Source: Panicum virgatum (Eukaryota; Streptophyta; Magnoliopsida; Poales; Poaceae). Taken from it: a stretch of 64,000 bases of DNA. Shown here in pieces: positions 21,963-33,017 of this stretch. The translations under genes were made by a program, and so were the position numbers. The notes under the pieces were generated by a model. It saw nothing but the letters and a program-made list of their open reading frames with translations. It had not been told where the DNA came from and searched no databases. The number at the start of each line of letters is the position of its first letter. The first letter of the stretch is position 1. Where the stretch lies: positions 27,522,086-27,586,085 of the forward strand of contig NC_053140.1 of NCBI RefSeq assembly GCF_016808335.1. The letters run 5' to 3'.

Positions 21963-22380
21963 TTCTTTTTGATGTGATAGAGACTTCTGAAAAAAGTTTG
22001 CATTTTGCTTCGATCAATTTTTTCGGTCCGTGCTCAACCCATGGCCCACCTTTTGATCCTGTGTAGTGGGTCCAAGTGAGAGGTATAATAAATCTAATTT
22101 TGGTAAAAAATGTATTCAATTCTTTTGGTTCCTTATAGTACTAGTGGAGATGCACGTGCCACATGCACGTGTTTAATAAACAATTATATTTAAAAATATT
22201 TGAGTTGCATCAAGACTACTAAACATTTAATTTATTTATTAGTATATCATAGCAATCCAATATAAAAATTTGACCTTTGACATGACAGAAAAAACACATA
22301 AATAAAAATTAAAAAGACAAATTGTAATATTTCTTAGAGATGCAAACAAAGAATTTGACCTTCACATGACAGTTTTTATG

Positions 22381-22810
22381 TGATAATTAGGCAGAACTTC
22401 ATGTCAGGAAATTGTTATTATGACCAATCGTGATCAGAACCTATTTGTTTGGACGCCATCTTATGTTAGCAATTAGGCATATTTTAAGTTAGGAAATTTA
22501 TTTGTGAGATCATAATAGATCCAACCTATTTTGAACGCCATCCTATGATCTCAGTTAAGCAGAATATTAATATAAAGTTTGTAAATTCTTGATATGAAAT
22601 TGTGATCACATCAATTATATCCTAGATGCCGTCTTATGGTAGCTATTAGACATAATTTTATGTTAGGAAATTCTCTTCATGAATTATAGACCTGCCATTG
22701 TGTACTTTGGGTGCAATGATATATCAGGAATTAGGCAAGACTTCATACCATGAAATTCTATTTATAAAATCGTGACCTACAATTGTATTGTAGATGCCTT
22801 CTGGTGTGTA
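22381..22810. repeat. Degenerate tandem array, about 85-bp unit, 5 copies
   Basis: Units start near 22381, 22469, 22552, 22642 and 22725. Shared phrases are AATTAGGCA, TATGTTAGGAAATT, and GATGCC(A/G)TCTTATG. Copies are diverged but recognisable. The array lies just inside the Helitron 3' end. Confidence 0.65.
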
Positions 22811-23025
22811 TACATTTGAAATAAAATTCATATTATGAGATCTTGTAATGAATTTGTGCCATCCCCACTACAATTTCCACGTGTCTTTGATCCATAAATC
22901 TTCGGTTACAAAAACATTACTGCCATATACATACTGCCTCTAATTGTGAGTCTAGTAGAGTGCACGTGCATATTAAACATGGGTTTTATATTCATAGAAC
23001 ATATATCATAATCACTGTGTTCGGC

Positions 23026-23136
23026 AGGCTGGAGCTGGAGTTGTGGGAGAGAAAAACACTGTTACCTGGCTGGTGGCTGGAGCGATGTGAGATAGAAATA
23101 CTGTAGGGATGGAGCTGGAGGCTGGAGCCGAACACG
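23026..23136. mobile_element. Short MITE, TGTTCGGC termini
   Basis: GTGTTCGGC on the left faces GCCGAACAC on the right, around GGCTGGAGCTGGAG repeats; about 110 bp. It looks like a short non-autonomous DNA element; the class is not clear. Confidence 0.6.
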
Positions 23137-23825
23137 GTGAATACCAATTTTTTATTCAATCAACACAAAGCTATATAATATCTTATGTAAACATGGTGCA
23201 TGCATTTAGTACTGGGCAATCGAAGCGCTTGATTTGGACAAATAGTGAATGTACTCAACAAGTTCAAAAAAAGGTGCAGTAAATAATTCGTTCATCTTAC
23301 ATCGCACTTGATTTGGACTGTATGAAGAAAAGAAAAAAACAGTAATGGAAGAATAAATATATCCTAGGTATAAACATATATATTGGCCAGATTCATTTCC
23401 ACATTATCTCGGATTCGACGTTTCCTCATAACTCTTACATGACCATATGCAAACACTGAATTGGTAGCTCAGGATTGGTGAAAGATACTCTAGGCAGTAC
23501 CAATTGCCTTAAGTGCCAATAAGAACACCATGAGAATAGAATGTTAGTCTGTCTGAACATCATAGATTCATATCTTGTCAACAGATGATCCCACACGCTA
23601 AGCTTATTAAACAAAATACGATGGTAGACCCTTCTCTTCTGGGATCAGATCAATCAAGATGATCTACAAAAAGGAGCAAGCAGATGTCAAGGCTTTAGTA
23701 GCATGCTATGAGATGTGCAGCTGACATATTCCAACAAAAGATCACAAGACATTGTTCATTGACCACCGTACCATGAATTCACAATCGATGCAGGGATCAG
23801 GAAGAGTCTTGCAGTTATCCTAGGC

Positions 23826-23954
23826 AAAAAAAGAGAGAAAAATAGACATGTAATGAACCTTTGAAGTAAAATAGAAATTTTCAGTTGCCAGGAAAAAGAG
23901 AAAAATAGACATGTAATGCACCTTTGAAGTAAAATAGAAAATTTCAGTTGCCAG
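23826..23954 (-). repeat. Partial exon duplication (63 bp x 2) in apyrase fragment
   Basis: Two adjacent copies, each including the end of an apyrase exon and its GT donor. The right copy reads FLATEIFYFTSK and the left copy FLATENFYFTSK, so the left copy keeps the Asn usual in the family. Confidence 0.75.
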
Positions 23955-26900
23955 GAAGTATCCACGCAGCTCAGGTACGAAAGTAGACCCCAGTTGGCAT
24001 TGTTGATGTGACAATCCAAGTTTTATGGGTCAGAACCACCCAGTTAAAATATAGCTTTTGTGTTTTTTTTTAAAAAAATTTAAACCCTGATTGCCATAGC
24101 AAGGGTATTTTTGTAATTTTGAAAAAGTGCAGAGTCCTTTACATAATAGTTTTGCATAAGTCAAAAATTCAAATTTTGTGAGGGGTTAAAGTGCATATTT
24201 TATTTTTCACTTTGACCATCATAAAAAGATATATTTTATGCTTAGGGCTACTTATGAAATTTTAAAACTTAAGTTGAGTTCTTTTGCATTTAAAAGAAAT
24301 GGTGGATTTAAAAATAATTTTAAATCCTTTGACCTAGTGAGTTTTTGTCCAACAGGAAAGTTGTAGATCTTGCAAAGTTACACAACTTTCATGTTGAACA
24401 CTTTTTCATCTGAGCCCTAGATCAATGAGAAATTTTACTTTTCAGTTAGGTCCCTGAGATTTTGGAAAATCACAAAACCACCCCTGCCTCTATCTTCTTC
24501 TTCCTTCCTTTGCTGAAACAGGGCGCCGCCCTCGCCGCCGGTTTGCCCCGCCGCCGGTTCTCGCCGCCGGCCAGCAGGCCGCCAGCTGCCTCAAAGCCTC
24601 TCCACGCGTCGCTAGCACCTCCTACCGCCGCTTCTTTTCCCCCTCGCTGGCACCCTGCGCTCGCACCACGCCGCCCCGCCAACATCCCTTCACGCCACGA
24701 CCGCCGACCGCCGCTGGACAGTACCCCCGCCGCCATATCCTGCCCACAGCCTCCGGCGAGCTCATCCCCTCCCTCTCTTGCTTATCCCCTCTATCTCCAG
24801 GCTATAAATAGCCCCAGCCGGGCCCTATCCCGGCATTCCCCACCGCTGCCCTCCTCCATTTGCGCCGCCGCTCACCGGCCGCACATGGAGTTGCCACCCC
24901 GCCCTCACTTTCCCCAATTTCAGCACCACACGGCCTTCTCCACCTCCCCTGGAACCTTCCCAGCCCAGCTGCCCCTCCACTCCCTCACCGGAACGTGGAC
25001 CCAATTGCAACGATTGAGTTCCTTCAAGGGTCCTTTCTGCGAAAAGATCAATTCCTTTCTATTTCTTTGTGGTGAACTTTAAAAATTCCTAGGAAATTGT
25101 AGAAAAATCAGAAATTGTTGTGTTCCTTTTGATTAGCTCTACAGTTTGATGTGGTGAGTTTGAGTTGAATCCTTGTGTATCTAGCTCTCAAAATAGGATT
25201 AAGTTTAGTCCTTTTTAATTGTATCTTTTGTTCTAAACCTACACTATGAGTGAGTTTTTGACCATGTGTAGTGTAAAATATGGTTAGCTCTTCATAATTT
25301 TTGTAGACCCATTACCACACTCTAGCTTATACTTTTAAAAATTCTTTTCTTGTGTTTTGTTTGTGTCTTTAAAGATTTAATTAAATCTTTCCTGTGGATT
25401 GTTTTATTGAAATAAAAACCCTTTCACCATGTTATTTTATGGGGTTCATCATGTTCATTTTTACTCTATAAACGATTGTCCAGTAAAATAACACTATTAA
25501 GCTTAGTCTTAAATGTTTACTTTATTGGATTATAACTTTTTAGTGAAGAAAAGCTATACTCAAACACTTCACTAATTCCAACTACTGCATTGCATTGCAT
25601 TTCATATAGAAGCAACCTCGCTAGCAGGCGGAACGTACAAACTCATCCAGGAATCAGAAGGGAATATTTATGAAGCCCAGGCCAACGTTGTTGAATTAAC
25701 TGAAGCCCCGAACCCAGATTCGGAAGAAATTAAGGCTAATAGCTTTAGCAAAGTCACTGCAGGCAAGCCCCGGTGCATAATCCCATTATTTTAAATTATA
25801 CAATTTATTATTACTATTTACTTGTGCAATTAAGTTATTGGAGCTAAATGAAAACCTTAGATGCATAATTCTAGGTACCTATTGATTGAACACTAGAACT
25901 GAGTCCGAATTGATGCTATGCTAATAGGACCGGTAAAAGTCGAGTGATTGCCTGTCACTCGCGAGCTTTATAGGAGTTGACTGTTTACTTTCTTACAATC
26001 ACTATAAGGACCATGGACGGATTTGGTTACAAGCTTCATGATTGAAATCCGTCTGTGTTGATAAATTATTAAGGCCGCAGTGTGTGGTAGCGGTGGTTAA
26101 ATATTTGAAAGTACTAGACACATGCCGTAAATATGGTACGCGGTAAGCCTAGTAACTGATCGGCTCGGCAAGTTGACATACCTTCCACTCTCTCATAGAG
26201 ATAGGAGTTTATTTTTGTTGCGCAACACCACGAGTGTAGGGATGTGGTGGTTCCATGTAGTCGGGGAGAGTGGCCCTGATCTATGAATCGGAATGAGAAG
26301 CCAACAGTTGCTTGTGAGTGACTTGACAGTACTCCAAGTGTGTGTGTTAGGTTTACCCTTGCAAGGTTGGAAATTCGATTCAGAATCGTCCGTTTCTCGC
26401 GGAAATTGAGACTGCTTGATCCCTTTGCCACATAGAGTAAGAAGTGGAACAATTATGATAATCTTGTTGGATGCAATTATTTTCTCTAACATATTTGTAT
26501 AGATAGGTGCTTACCTAAAATGATAAATAAAACTAGAACCTGAAAGCTAAAACTTGAAATTAAAGACTTACTTTTTGTTGCTTTTCAGCAAAGAAACCCC
26601 AGAGCCTTCACAAGCCTAGCATGTCTAGTTAAAAGGATATTATATACCCTTAATCGGGTCAATCTTACTGAGTATTAGTATACTCAGTCTTGCTTGTGAC
26701 TTTGTTTTTCAGGTAATTTTTGGGATGCTTGGTGAGATTGACGTCATGTACGAGCTTCATCATGATGTCATATATCGTCGCTAGTTGTCATTTTCTTTTC
26801 CGCTGTTTATAAACTCTGAAGGGCTTATCTACTTTAAAATTTCTGAGGTACCCGATTTAAATTCTCAAACTTAGTCTGTAATAGCATTTACTGTTGAAGT

Positions 26901-28337
26901 TTGTGTTGTAAAATTTATGGATGTTGTAATCTTTGGGCTCACCTTCGTGTGAGGTATGTTGTTTCGATCGAAAATACAGTGGTTGCATCGGGATTTTACC
27001 CGACAGACAGTCAGATTACTCCGTTTGAAGTGCGTGTTAACCATTGCATCCGTAATGGTGATGGTTAACACACTTGAGCCAGATTAATTTAGGCGGTTCT
27101 GCCACAGTTGATACTTGATACTGGCACTTCTCTGCATTCACGAGATACATGTGGCACTAATCTATAAGACATCACAATTGAGCTAAGAAACAGTTCAGCA
27201 TAATATTTGGAGTGCATAAGATTTGCAAAAGATATTAGCTTACTGAGTAAGTTAAGAACATTTAGCTTCAAGCGATTTTTAAGTCATTCTACGTGAACTA
27301 CTGAACAGAGAGTTTGCAGTTTCGAATATGTCTTACCTTTCCTTTTTGCAGTAAAAGCAGGGAAGTGGATCTGCATTCTGTAAAGTTTCCGTTTCCACTA
27401 TCAACATATTGGTTCTCTAGTGTTGATCTTGAAGCACCACTTGTCCTCACCATTACTTGTCCATTATGTGAATATCCTCTAGGAGCACAAGGATCAACAA
27501 GTGTACTATTTTTGGAAGATCCTGCACTTGCACGAGTGATGAACTTGAAGAGATAATTCGCTTGGTGTTTAATGCTTAGTAGCCCTTTAGACTGTATAGT
27601 GCAATTACAGAAAACTGAATCTATTGATCCTTTTTTGTTTCCTACACATCTTGCACTCTGCTTAGGCATATAGTAAGCTAGTGGAACATAACTGCTTCAG
27701 AAACATATGATCAAGTGCTCACTCTCACTAAACTGCAAAAATGACTCCTGCTTTTTTGAACAATGGTGCAAGCATACTTGTACATGCATAGCATACAAGA
27801 ATAGTTGCAGTAGGTATTACTTGTTGGCATTCTGTTAATTAAGTAGCGTCTATTGTCGTGAATGATTTCTCCTCTCAGTGTATCTATTTTCAGAACTTAG
27901 TTTTCCCTTGTACATCAGGTACTGAATTCTATCATTGCAAGCATGGTTTTTTGAGGCATCGCCTAGGCATAAGGCATGTCCCCGACACCACAGGACGCCA
28001 CCAATGCTTTAAAACCCACGTTTGCAAGGGTGGCCAGACTGGTTATGTTCTTGCACGAATAGAATACAAAAAAGTTAAATCCAGATAAATACCTTTTGAC
28101 CTCAGTACTTCATGTAACGAGTCTTGATCTGCATTCTGCGGAGGTAAATCATTTGATCAGCAAGTTAATCTATAGTATGATTCACAAGATTATACAAAAC
28201 AAAAGAATCAGTCGATGCAAATAACTCACTTGACCAAAGTTTAAAAAGCTGTTCGTATAGAGAGTGTATGTTGTTTCACCAAAAGTAAAATTATTTGACA
28301 GTTCGGGAGGAAGTACTTCATCAGAAGCAAAGGTCAT
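23922..28337 (-). pseudogene. Apyrase (GDA1/CD39) gene fragment, split by a solo LTR
   Basis: Exons on the minus strand: 28230-28337, 28093-28135, 27337-27521, and one exon now in two pieces, 27112-27131 plus 23922-24006 (105 nt together). Splice sites are GT-AG, phases agree, and all pieces are open. Family motifs: PPELSNNFTFGETTYTLY and FLNFGQ, LVDPCAPRGY, then QCQLGSTFVPELRGYFLATE. Apyrases hydrolyse nucleoside tri- and diphosphates in the endomembrane lumen or outside the cell. The N-terminal nucleotide-binding regions and the C-terminal membrane part are not visible; a possible preceding exon ends near 28865. The 3.1-kb LTR interrupts the last exon. I infer a Helitron-captured fragment that does not make apyrase. 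Confidence 0.85.
24007..27106 (+). mobile_element. Solo LTR, 3.1 kb
   Basis: It starts TGTGACAATCC and ends TCTGCCACA, flanked by GTTGA at 24002-24006 and 27107-27111. No internal region is present. It shares many stretches with the long LTRs at 47592-51025 and 54248-58244 (for example GTCGAGTGATTGCCTGTCAC), so it belongs to the same broad family. TATAAATA at 24803-24810 is a likely TATA box. Its GC-rich middle (24480-24980) is open in several frames, but I call no gene there. Confidence 0.9.
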
Positions 28338-29997
28338 CTGAAACAAAAAAGCAACAGTTATTTTGGTAAAAAAACATATTTTTGGAAGATCAAGAATAGC
28401 AGATCAACCCATATAGCAGATTAAATAGAAGATCAAGAAGATCTATATGATCCATAGCTTGCAAGAAACGGAAAATTAATGGTCCTTTTATGTGTACGTA
28501 TATGGAAAATTATGGACACAACTGCTACAAGAGGATGCTGCTGCATGCTTTGTCTTACTCATCTATTTCCATACAATAAATGTGCTTCAATGTCCGAGTC
28601 AAAAAAAAAGTGCTTCAATGTCTAGATTAGAGGACAAAATTAGGCAACATGGAAAATCTGAAGGTTATTCACACGCACACTGGTATAGGTTAAAATTAAA
28701 AGCTAATAAGCAACAATGGCCATGCATGCAGATCGGGGGGATTGTCATGCTACTCTGCATGCATCAAAATACCTGAAGTTTGAAATTCATTATTGTCACA
28801 TCTAAAAGTTATCACATCAGTCACTAAAGCAGAACTACTGAAACATAAGATAGCAATGCAAATACCTGAAGTTTTACACCCAAAGCAATTCCAGGGGAAG
28901 AAACATACTGTGATGGAACAAGTGCAGTGTAGACTACCAAAAAATTTGTAGCTACATTTCAGAACAATTTGAGAACCAAAAATACATAGTAGCTTCATTT
29001 TTTAGAAGAATTTCAAACCTAAAGTAGCATTTCATTTTTTAGAATAATATCCGGACTACAAGTAGCAGCTGCATTTTCAGAACATTTGTTTTCCTGCACT
29101 ATTTGCACACATCAAAATTGGTAATTGTTTTACTTGGTAAGCACTAAGCAGGTAATACAAGATCGATTGTCAGACCAACACAGGTGGGATCAACCAAAGA
29201 GCAGAGCTAACCACGAAAGGATATTCAGTTTTATAAGGACCAGATGATCAAACCAATCCCTTAACTCTAACATTCAGGGCTTTTGTGATGCATCATTATA
29301 ATAAAAGGATATTTTTTGCACACATCAATTTCTGAATTCTAATAAAAGGTGCACATCCAGCACCTAAAGTATTTAAACTTTACAAGATCACTGTGAAATC
29401 ACCAAACCTACGATGCTTATGTTTTTCGCTATGGCTGCGCACACCCTTTCCATGCATGACCAATAGTTCTTTCATGGTAATCGGAATCCCAAATAGCATG
29501 TTCTACTTAAAAATCCATAAACAAAAGAATTCTCTTATAAATAGGTATAGCTGTGACATGGATCAAAATTACTTGTCTAATGGTTTATACAAATGGCACA
29601 ATTATCAATCAGTTTAGTTCTAAACACATTTATAGTAAGACAAATTAATACCGTCTTTGATTGATAGTAATACTGCACAAAAGTAGCAATATTAGGAGGC
29701 CAATTGCAGGAAATGTCAATCATTCATAAGTATAAACCACTGACGAATTCACCTGGATGGTGTACTAATTGCCAACTTGGTGGTTCTTGAAAATGCCTGC
29801 GAAAGGAAGGAGCAGAAAAAAGTCAGAGGTGCAACGGAAACACAGCATTGCAGCCATCCAAATGAGCAGAAAGATTTATAGATAAAATTAGACCTAATTT
29901 CACATCCTACGTCAGTTAATAGCAATTCAATGATGGGCTTCATACTAATTTGAGCTCAGTCATTGTTGTTTATATTTTTTTCAATGAATCTGTATAC

Positions 29998-30241
29998 CTG
30001 AAAAAGCTGGAGAGCGGTCGTGGTACATGAACTTGGGGAAGACGATGTCTGCCGGAGTGGTCTTCTCCCAATAGCTCGACATGATGAGGATGGCGCTCGA
30101 TGGGAGGCCTTGTGCCGTGTCGTTGCCGAAGTGGGCGGGTCGTCAATCCACGCGCCCTAGCGTCAATCTGTTTTATTAATCCATGTGTTGCCAAAAGCAT
30201 TTATTATCACTATATATAGACTTTCTGCAAACATATATTAC

Positions 30242-30285
<44 letters not shown>

Positions 30286-30286
30286 C

Positions 30287-30342
<56 letters not shown>

Positions 30343-31487
30343 AAGTGTGGAGAACATTTAAAGTCCGAAGAAGCAAGTTAAATAGAGCACTGGAAACTTA
30401 GACGAGCATACCGTCCTGTTAGTCAGATTCTGATTGCCTCGGTAGAGATGAGACTGAATTGCCTGAAAATAAACAATTATAATATTAGAAGGTATGGCAA
30501 ATGGGAAAAGTAATAGCCAAACATATAATGCTTTTGGGAAAGAAACTGTCAGTGTTACTATCTCCCAATTCCAACCCACATTGCCCCAGGATGCAAGGAA
30601 AAATAGGCCCCCAGCTATTTTGGGCATACATGGAAACACGTAAACGATCATGCTACATGTTCGCCGAACATATTTATGGAGAGGGGAAAGGTTATGTTTG
30701 GAGTATAATAAATTAGTAAACAGACATTCTGCATGCGGCATTAACATAGAAAAAATAGGTCAATTACATAGACGACATGAACAAACAACCACTTGAGTAA
30801 AAAACAAAGGAAGTGGTCAGATACCCGGATGGTATCTGGCCGATGCCGATAGAGCTTGACTCCATCAAATCTGAAAATTGCAAAGTTAGAAGGCGTCTCA
30901 AACACCACCCTGATCTCTCCACCGTATGTCATATTAGCACCTGGCAAATCAGAAACGAAGCAAGCAATGCAAGCGGAATTAAAACGTAAACAATCCACGC
31001 GACCTTTCTGCTGACTCGCACCCGCAGTTCCAAAGAGGACACTGGCGGTCCTAACTCGCCGATGGAGGTTGGAGGGATGGTGGCGGCGGATTAGCTCACC
31101 TAGGCCGAGCGACCCCTTCTTGTTCTTGAGAAGCTTGATCGGCTCCTCGTCAGGCCAGATCTTGCTCGGCTCCTTGTCATGCCAGATCTCATCCTCAAGG
31201 TCCGATGTGCCCTCCTCCACCTTTTCCTTCTCGAGCTCGATGTAATTCCCCTTGCCTTCCACCTCTAGACGTGACGCAGTCAACACCGCCTCATTCACCA
31301 GCGGTGCCATCCCCTTGCCCTCCTCCTCCAGAGGCAACGAAGCCAACACCACCTCTTTCACCGGTGGCGCCATCCCGTTGCCCTCCTCCTCCAGAGGCGA
31401 CGTAGATGGAGAGGGGAGGGGCAGGGGCGGGCAGCCACGGCCTCCATCGTCGAGGCAACGCGGATGGATGTTGAGGGAGCAGGCCAT
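29998..31487 (-). pseudogene. Unrecognised multi-exon gene fragment in Helitron
   Basis: Three blocks splice cleanly with matching phase: 31100-31487 (ATG at 31487; 129 codons plus 1 nt), 30825-30940 and 30412-30462. A further open block lies at 29998 to about 30165. Exon 1 is acidic and contains three imperfect repeats of about 21 residues (LEEEGKGMAPLVNEAVL). Exon 2 contains VVFETPSNFAIFRFDGVKLY, which faintly recalls the N terminus of Nop58-type proteins; exon 3 is IQSHLYRGNQNLTNRT. I do not recognise the family, and the Nop58 likeness is weak. Orientation and location inside the Helitron suggest capture. The transcript could read on into the apyrase exons as a chimera. Confidence 0.55.
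30242..30340. repeat. Compound microsatellite (AAT)n(ATG)n
   Basis: About 14 AAT/ATA units (30242-30285) run directly into 18 ATG units (30287-30340). It lies in an intron of the unrecognised captured gene. Confidence 0.95.
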
Positions 31488-31862
31488 TGCCGCCGCCGCA
31501 TCGGCATGGCCACTCCCGATCTCGATTGGAAGAGGTGAGGTAGGGGGCGGAGCGGAGGCGTCAGCGGCGCGTGATTGACGGGAGCTGGGAGCAATGGGCC
31601 TGTTCGGGGGAATCTCGCGTGCCGCACATGAGCATGTCCCAATCGCACGGCGAGTACAGAGGGCGGTTGAGAAGGCGTCGGTCTCCAAATATTTTTCGTC
31701 GCACGGCGGAATCCACAGGTGCAAGAGGGATTTCGGTCTGCCAAGGCCACTGTCAAACATCTACCTCTTGCACGTGGGCCCTCTGAAGGTGTTTTGTGTG
31801 AGGGTGGGTAGATAAAAGTGGGTGAGAATTGTATTTGAAAGTTTCAATTTTTATAGTATAGA

Positions 31863-31889
31863 TTGAAAGTTTTAACTTTTTAGTATAGA
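31863..31889 (-). other. Second Helitron-like 5' terminus, adjacent
   Basis: The minus strand reads TCTATACTAAAAAGTTAAAA then CTTTCAA, immediately before the inner Helitron's own TCTATACTATAAAAATTG. The two 5' ends are near copies placed head-to-tail. Confidence 0.6.
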
Positions 31890-33017
31890 CAGATAGATAG
31901 ATAAATAGATTAATTAATTAATAATATGGGTTATCAAAAATGAACATAACTTTTTAAATAGTTTGTGAATGAAATCAGATATGGATAGTGTCGGATATTG
32001 TTGAATACGGATGTGGAATCTGATAGAGAAAATTAATAAAAATTGGATTTGGATGTATCCACTTTACTACCACATTAAATTTGAATATATGAATACATAT
32101 ATTCATATTGATGTTAAAGCGGATATGGATGTTGAATATATCTGTTTCCTGCTTATTGTTTGTCAAAAACAATTGATCTGTAAAAGGGAAAACGAAGAAG
32201 GCCGTCGGAGAAGGACGAGGTACCACTGCTGCCAACGTTGGCTCAGAGTGGCTCTATAATGCTCGGGCTACAAATTCCACATCCATCATCTGAACGAGTG
32301 TGCGCCTGCTATTGGGCTGTTTTAGCCCCACTAACATTTTTCTCAAGTTAGCCATAGTTTGGACCAGGAAGCACCACCACGGATCGGTCCCAGAATGATT
32401 AGTCGTGGCCGCAGAATCCAGATTGATCATGGAATAGGGAGCGCTGCTTTTTAATTCCATGACAGCGCAACGTAGTAAATATTTAGCGCTGGAGATCAGT
32501 CAGGTACATGGCCGCTGACCGGGAAGTTGAAATCGCTCCAGAACTAAAAACATTGTGAGGGGACTCAGCCTGTAATTAACGCAATTATAGCAAAAATCAA
32601 TGCGGACTGGTCAATTGGGCATTAAAATGTGGAGTATCCCATTTTTTACTACCCACGCAGTGCCAGCGAATTAAAAGTCTATTAAAACAGATGCACAATA
32701 CAGGTTGGATTTAATTTTTACTACCACACATGAAAATAGAGTTTTTTTTTGCGGCAGGAGTGCTCACCGGAGCTCCAGTGGAACCTCCACCGTGCATGCT
32801 GAATAATATTTAGCTCGCAGCGAGCTAAATAGATCATTCCTATATACACACACAATTCAAACTTGCTACCTTGTACTGATGCAATAGGACACCCGAATGT
32901 TGGTTACATATTATTGGAGCAAAATCCAACAAGGGAAACATTGGTTACACAAAGATGGAAGAGAGCAACTTGCTCCTAGATGGCCTGAGAATTGGTCGGT
33001 CATCAATAAATAAATGG
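31890..33017. other. Gene-free stretch
   Basis: Begins with a short GATA/TTAA-rich microsatellite (31890-31925). The next 250 bp are AT-rich with repeated GGATATGGATGTTG-like phrases, probably an old repeat. From 32250 to 33017 I see no gene, clear repeat ends or RNA. Confidence 0.45.

Larger units (their letters stand above)
18066..22140 (-). mobile_element. Possible outer Helitron body (model)
   Basis: A Helitron-like 3' end lies at 18066 (minus strand: a GTGTGTGCCACAC hairpin, a short spacer, CTAG, host T). The block to 22140 contains a LINE tail, one exon-like piece, and a GC-rich stretch near its right side, the layout seen in the other Helitrons here. A matching 5' end would be the TCTATACTAAAAAG motif at 31863-31889, on the far side of the inner Helitron at 22141-31862. 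The pairing is inference, and the base after that 5' end is not the expected T. A second similar terminus (ending CTAA) lies near 18265-18290. Confidence 0.4.
22141..31862 (-). mobile_element. Gene-capturing Helitron (9.7 kb with nested solo LTR)
   Basis: The minus-strand 3' end has the hairpin CACGTGCATGTGGCACGTG, 8 nt of spacer, then CTAG (22141-22144) and host T. The 5' end is TCTATACTATAAAAATTG (at 31862) preceded by host A. Both flanks obey the A/T rule. It carries apyrase exons and exons of an unrecognised gene, all minus-oriented like the Helitron, and a 3.1-kb solo LTR inserted later. No RepHel gene is visible. A second CTAG-type terminus lies at 22952 with a TGCACGTGCA palindrome, so the true 3' end could be there, but its neighbouring base does not fit. 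Confidence 0.65.

Noticed and set aside
22952..22955. Alternative Helitron 3' end (CTAG with TGCACGTGCA palindrome)
   Set aside because: The base flanking it is not the expected A on the plus strand; 22141 fits both flank rules better. Kept only as an alternative.
24462..25082. 206-codon frame inside the solo LTR
   Set aside because: Lies in the GC-rich LTR middle; Pro/Ala/Ser-rich with no domain, and related LTRs do not conserve it.
27107..27131. Apparent 7-bp duplication (GTATCAA twice) thought to shift the apyrase frame
   Set aside because: With the preceding exon ending in phase 0, the exon reads through in frame (RSASIKYQQCQLG), so no frameshift is needed.
30176..30376. Frame with poly-His and poly-Tyr
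   Set aside because: It is the translation of the AAT/ATG microsatellite.
30741..31760. Single 339-codon minus-strand gene
   Set aside because: The stretch crosses clear GT/AG sites; the spliced model keeps phase and gives more natural protein than reading through.
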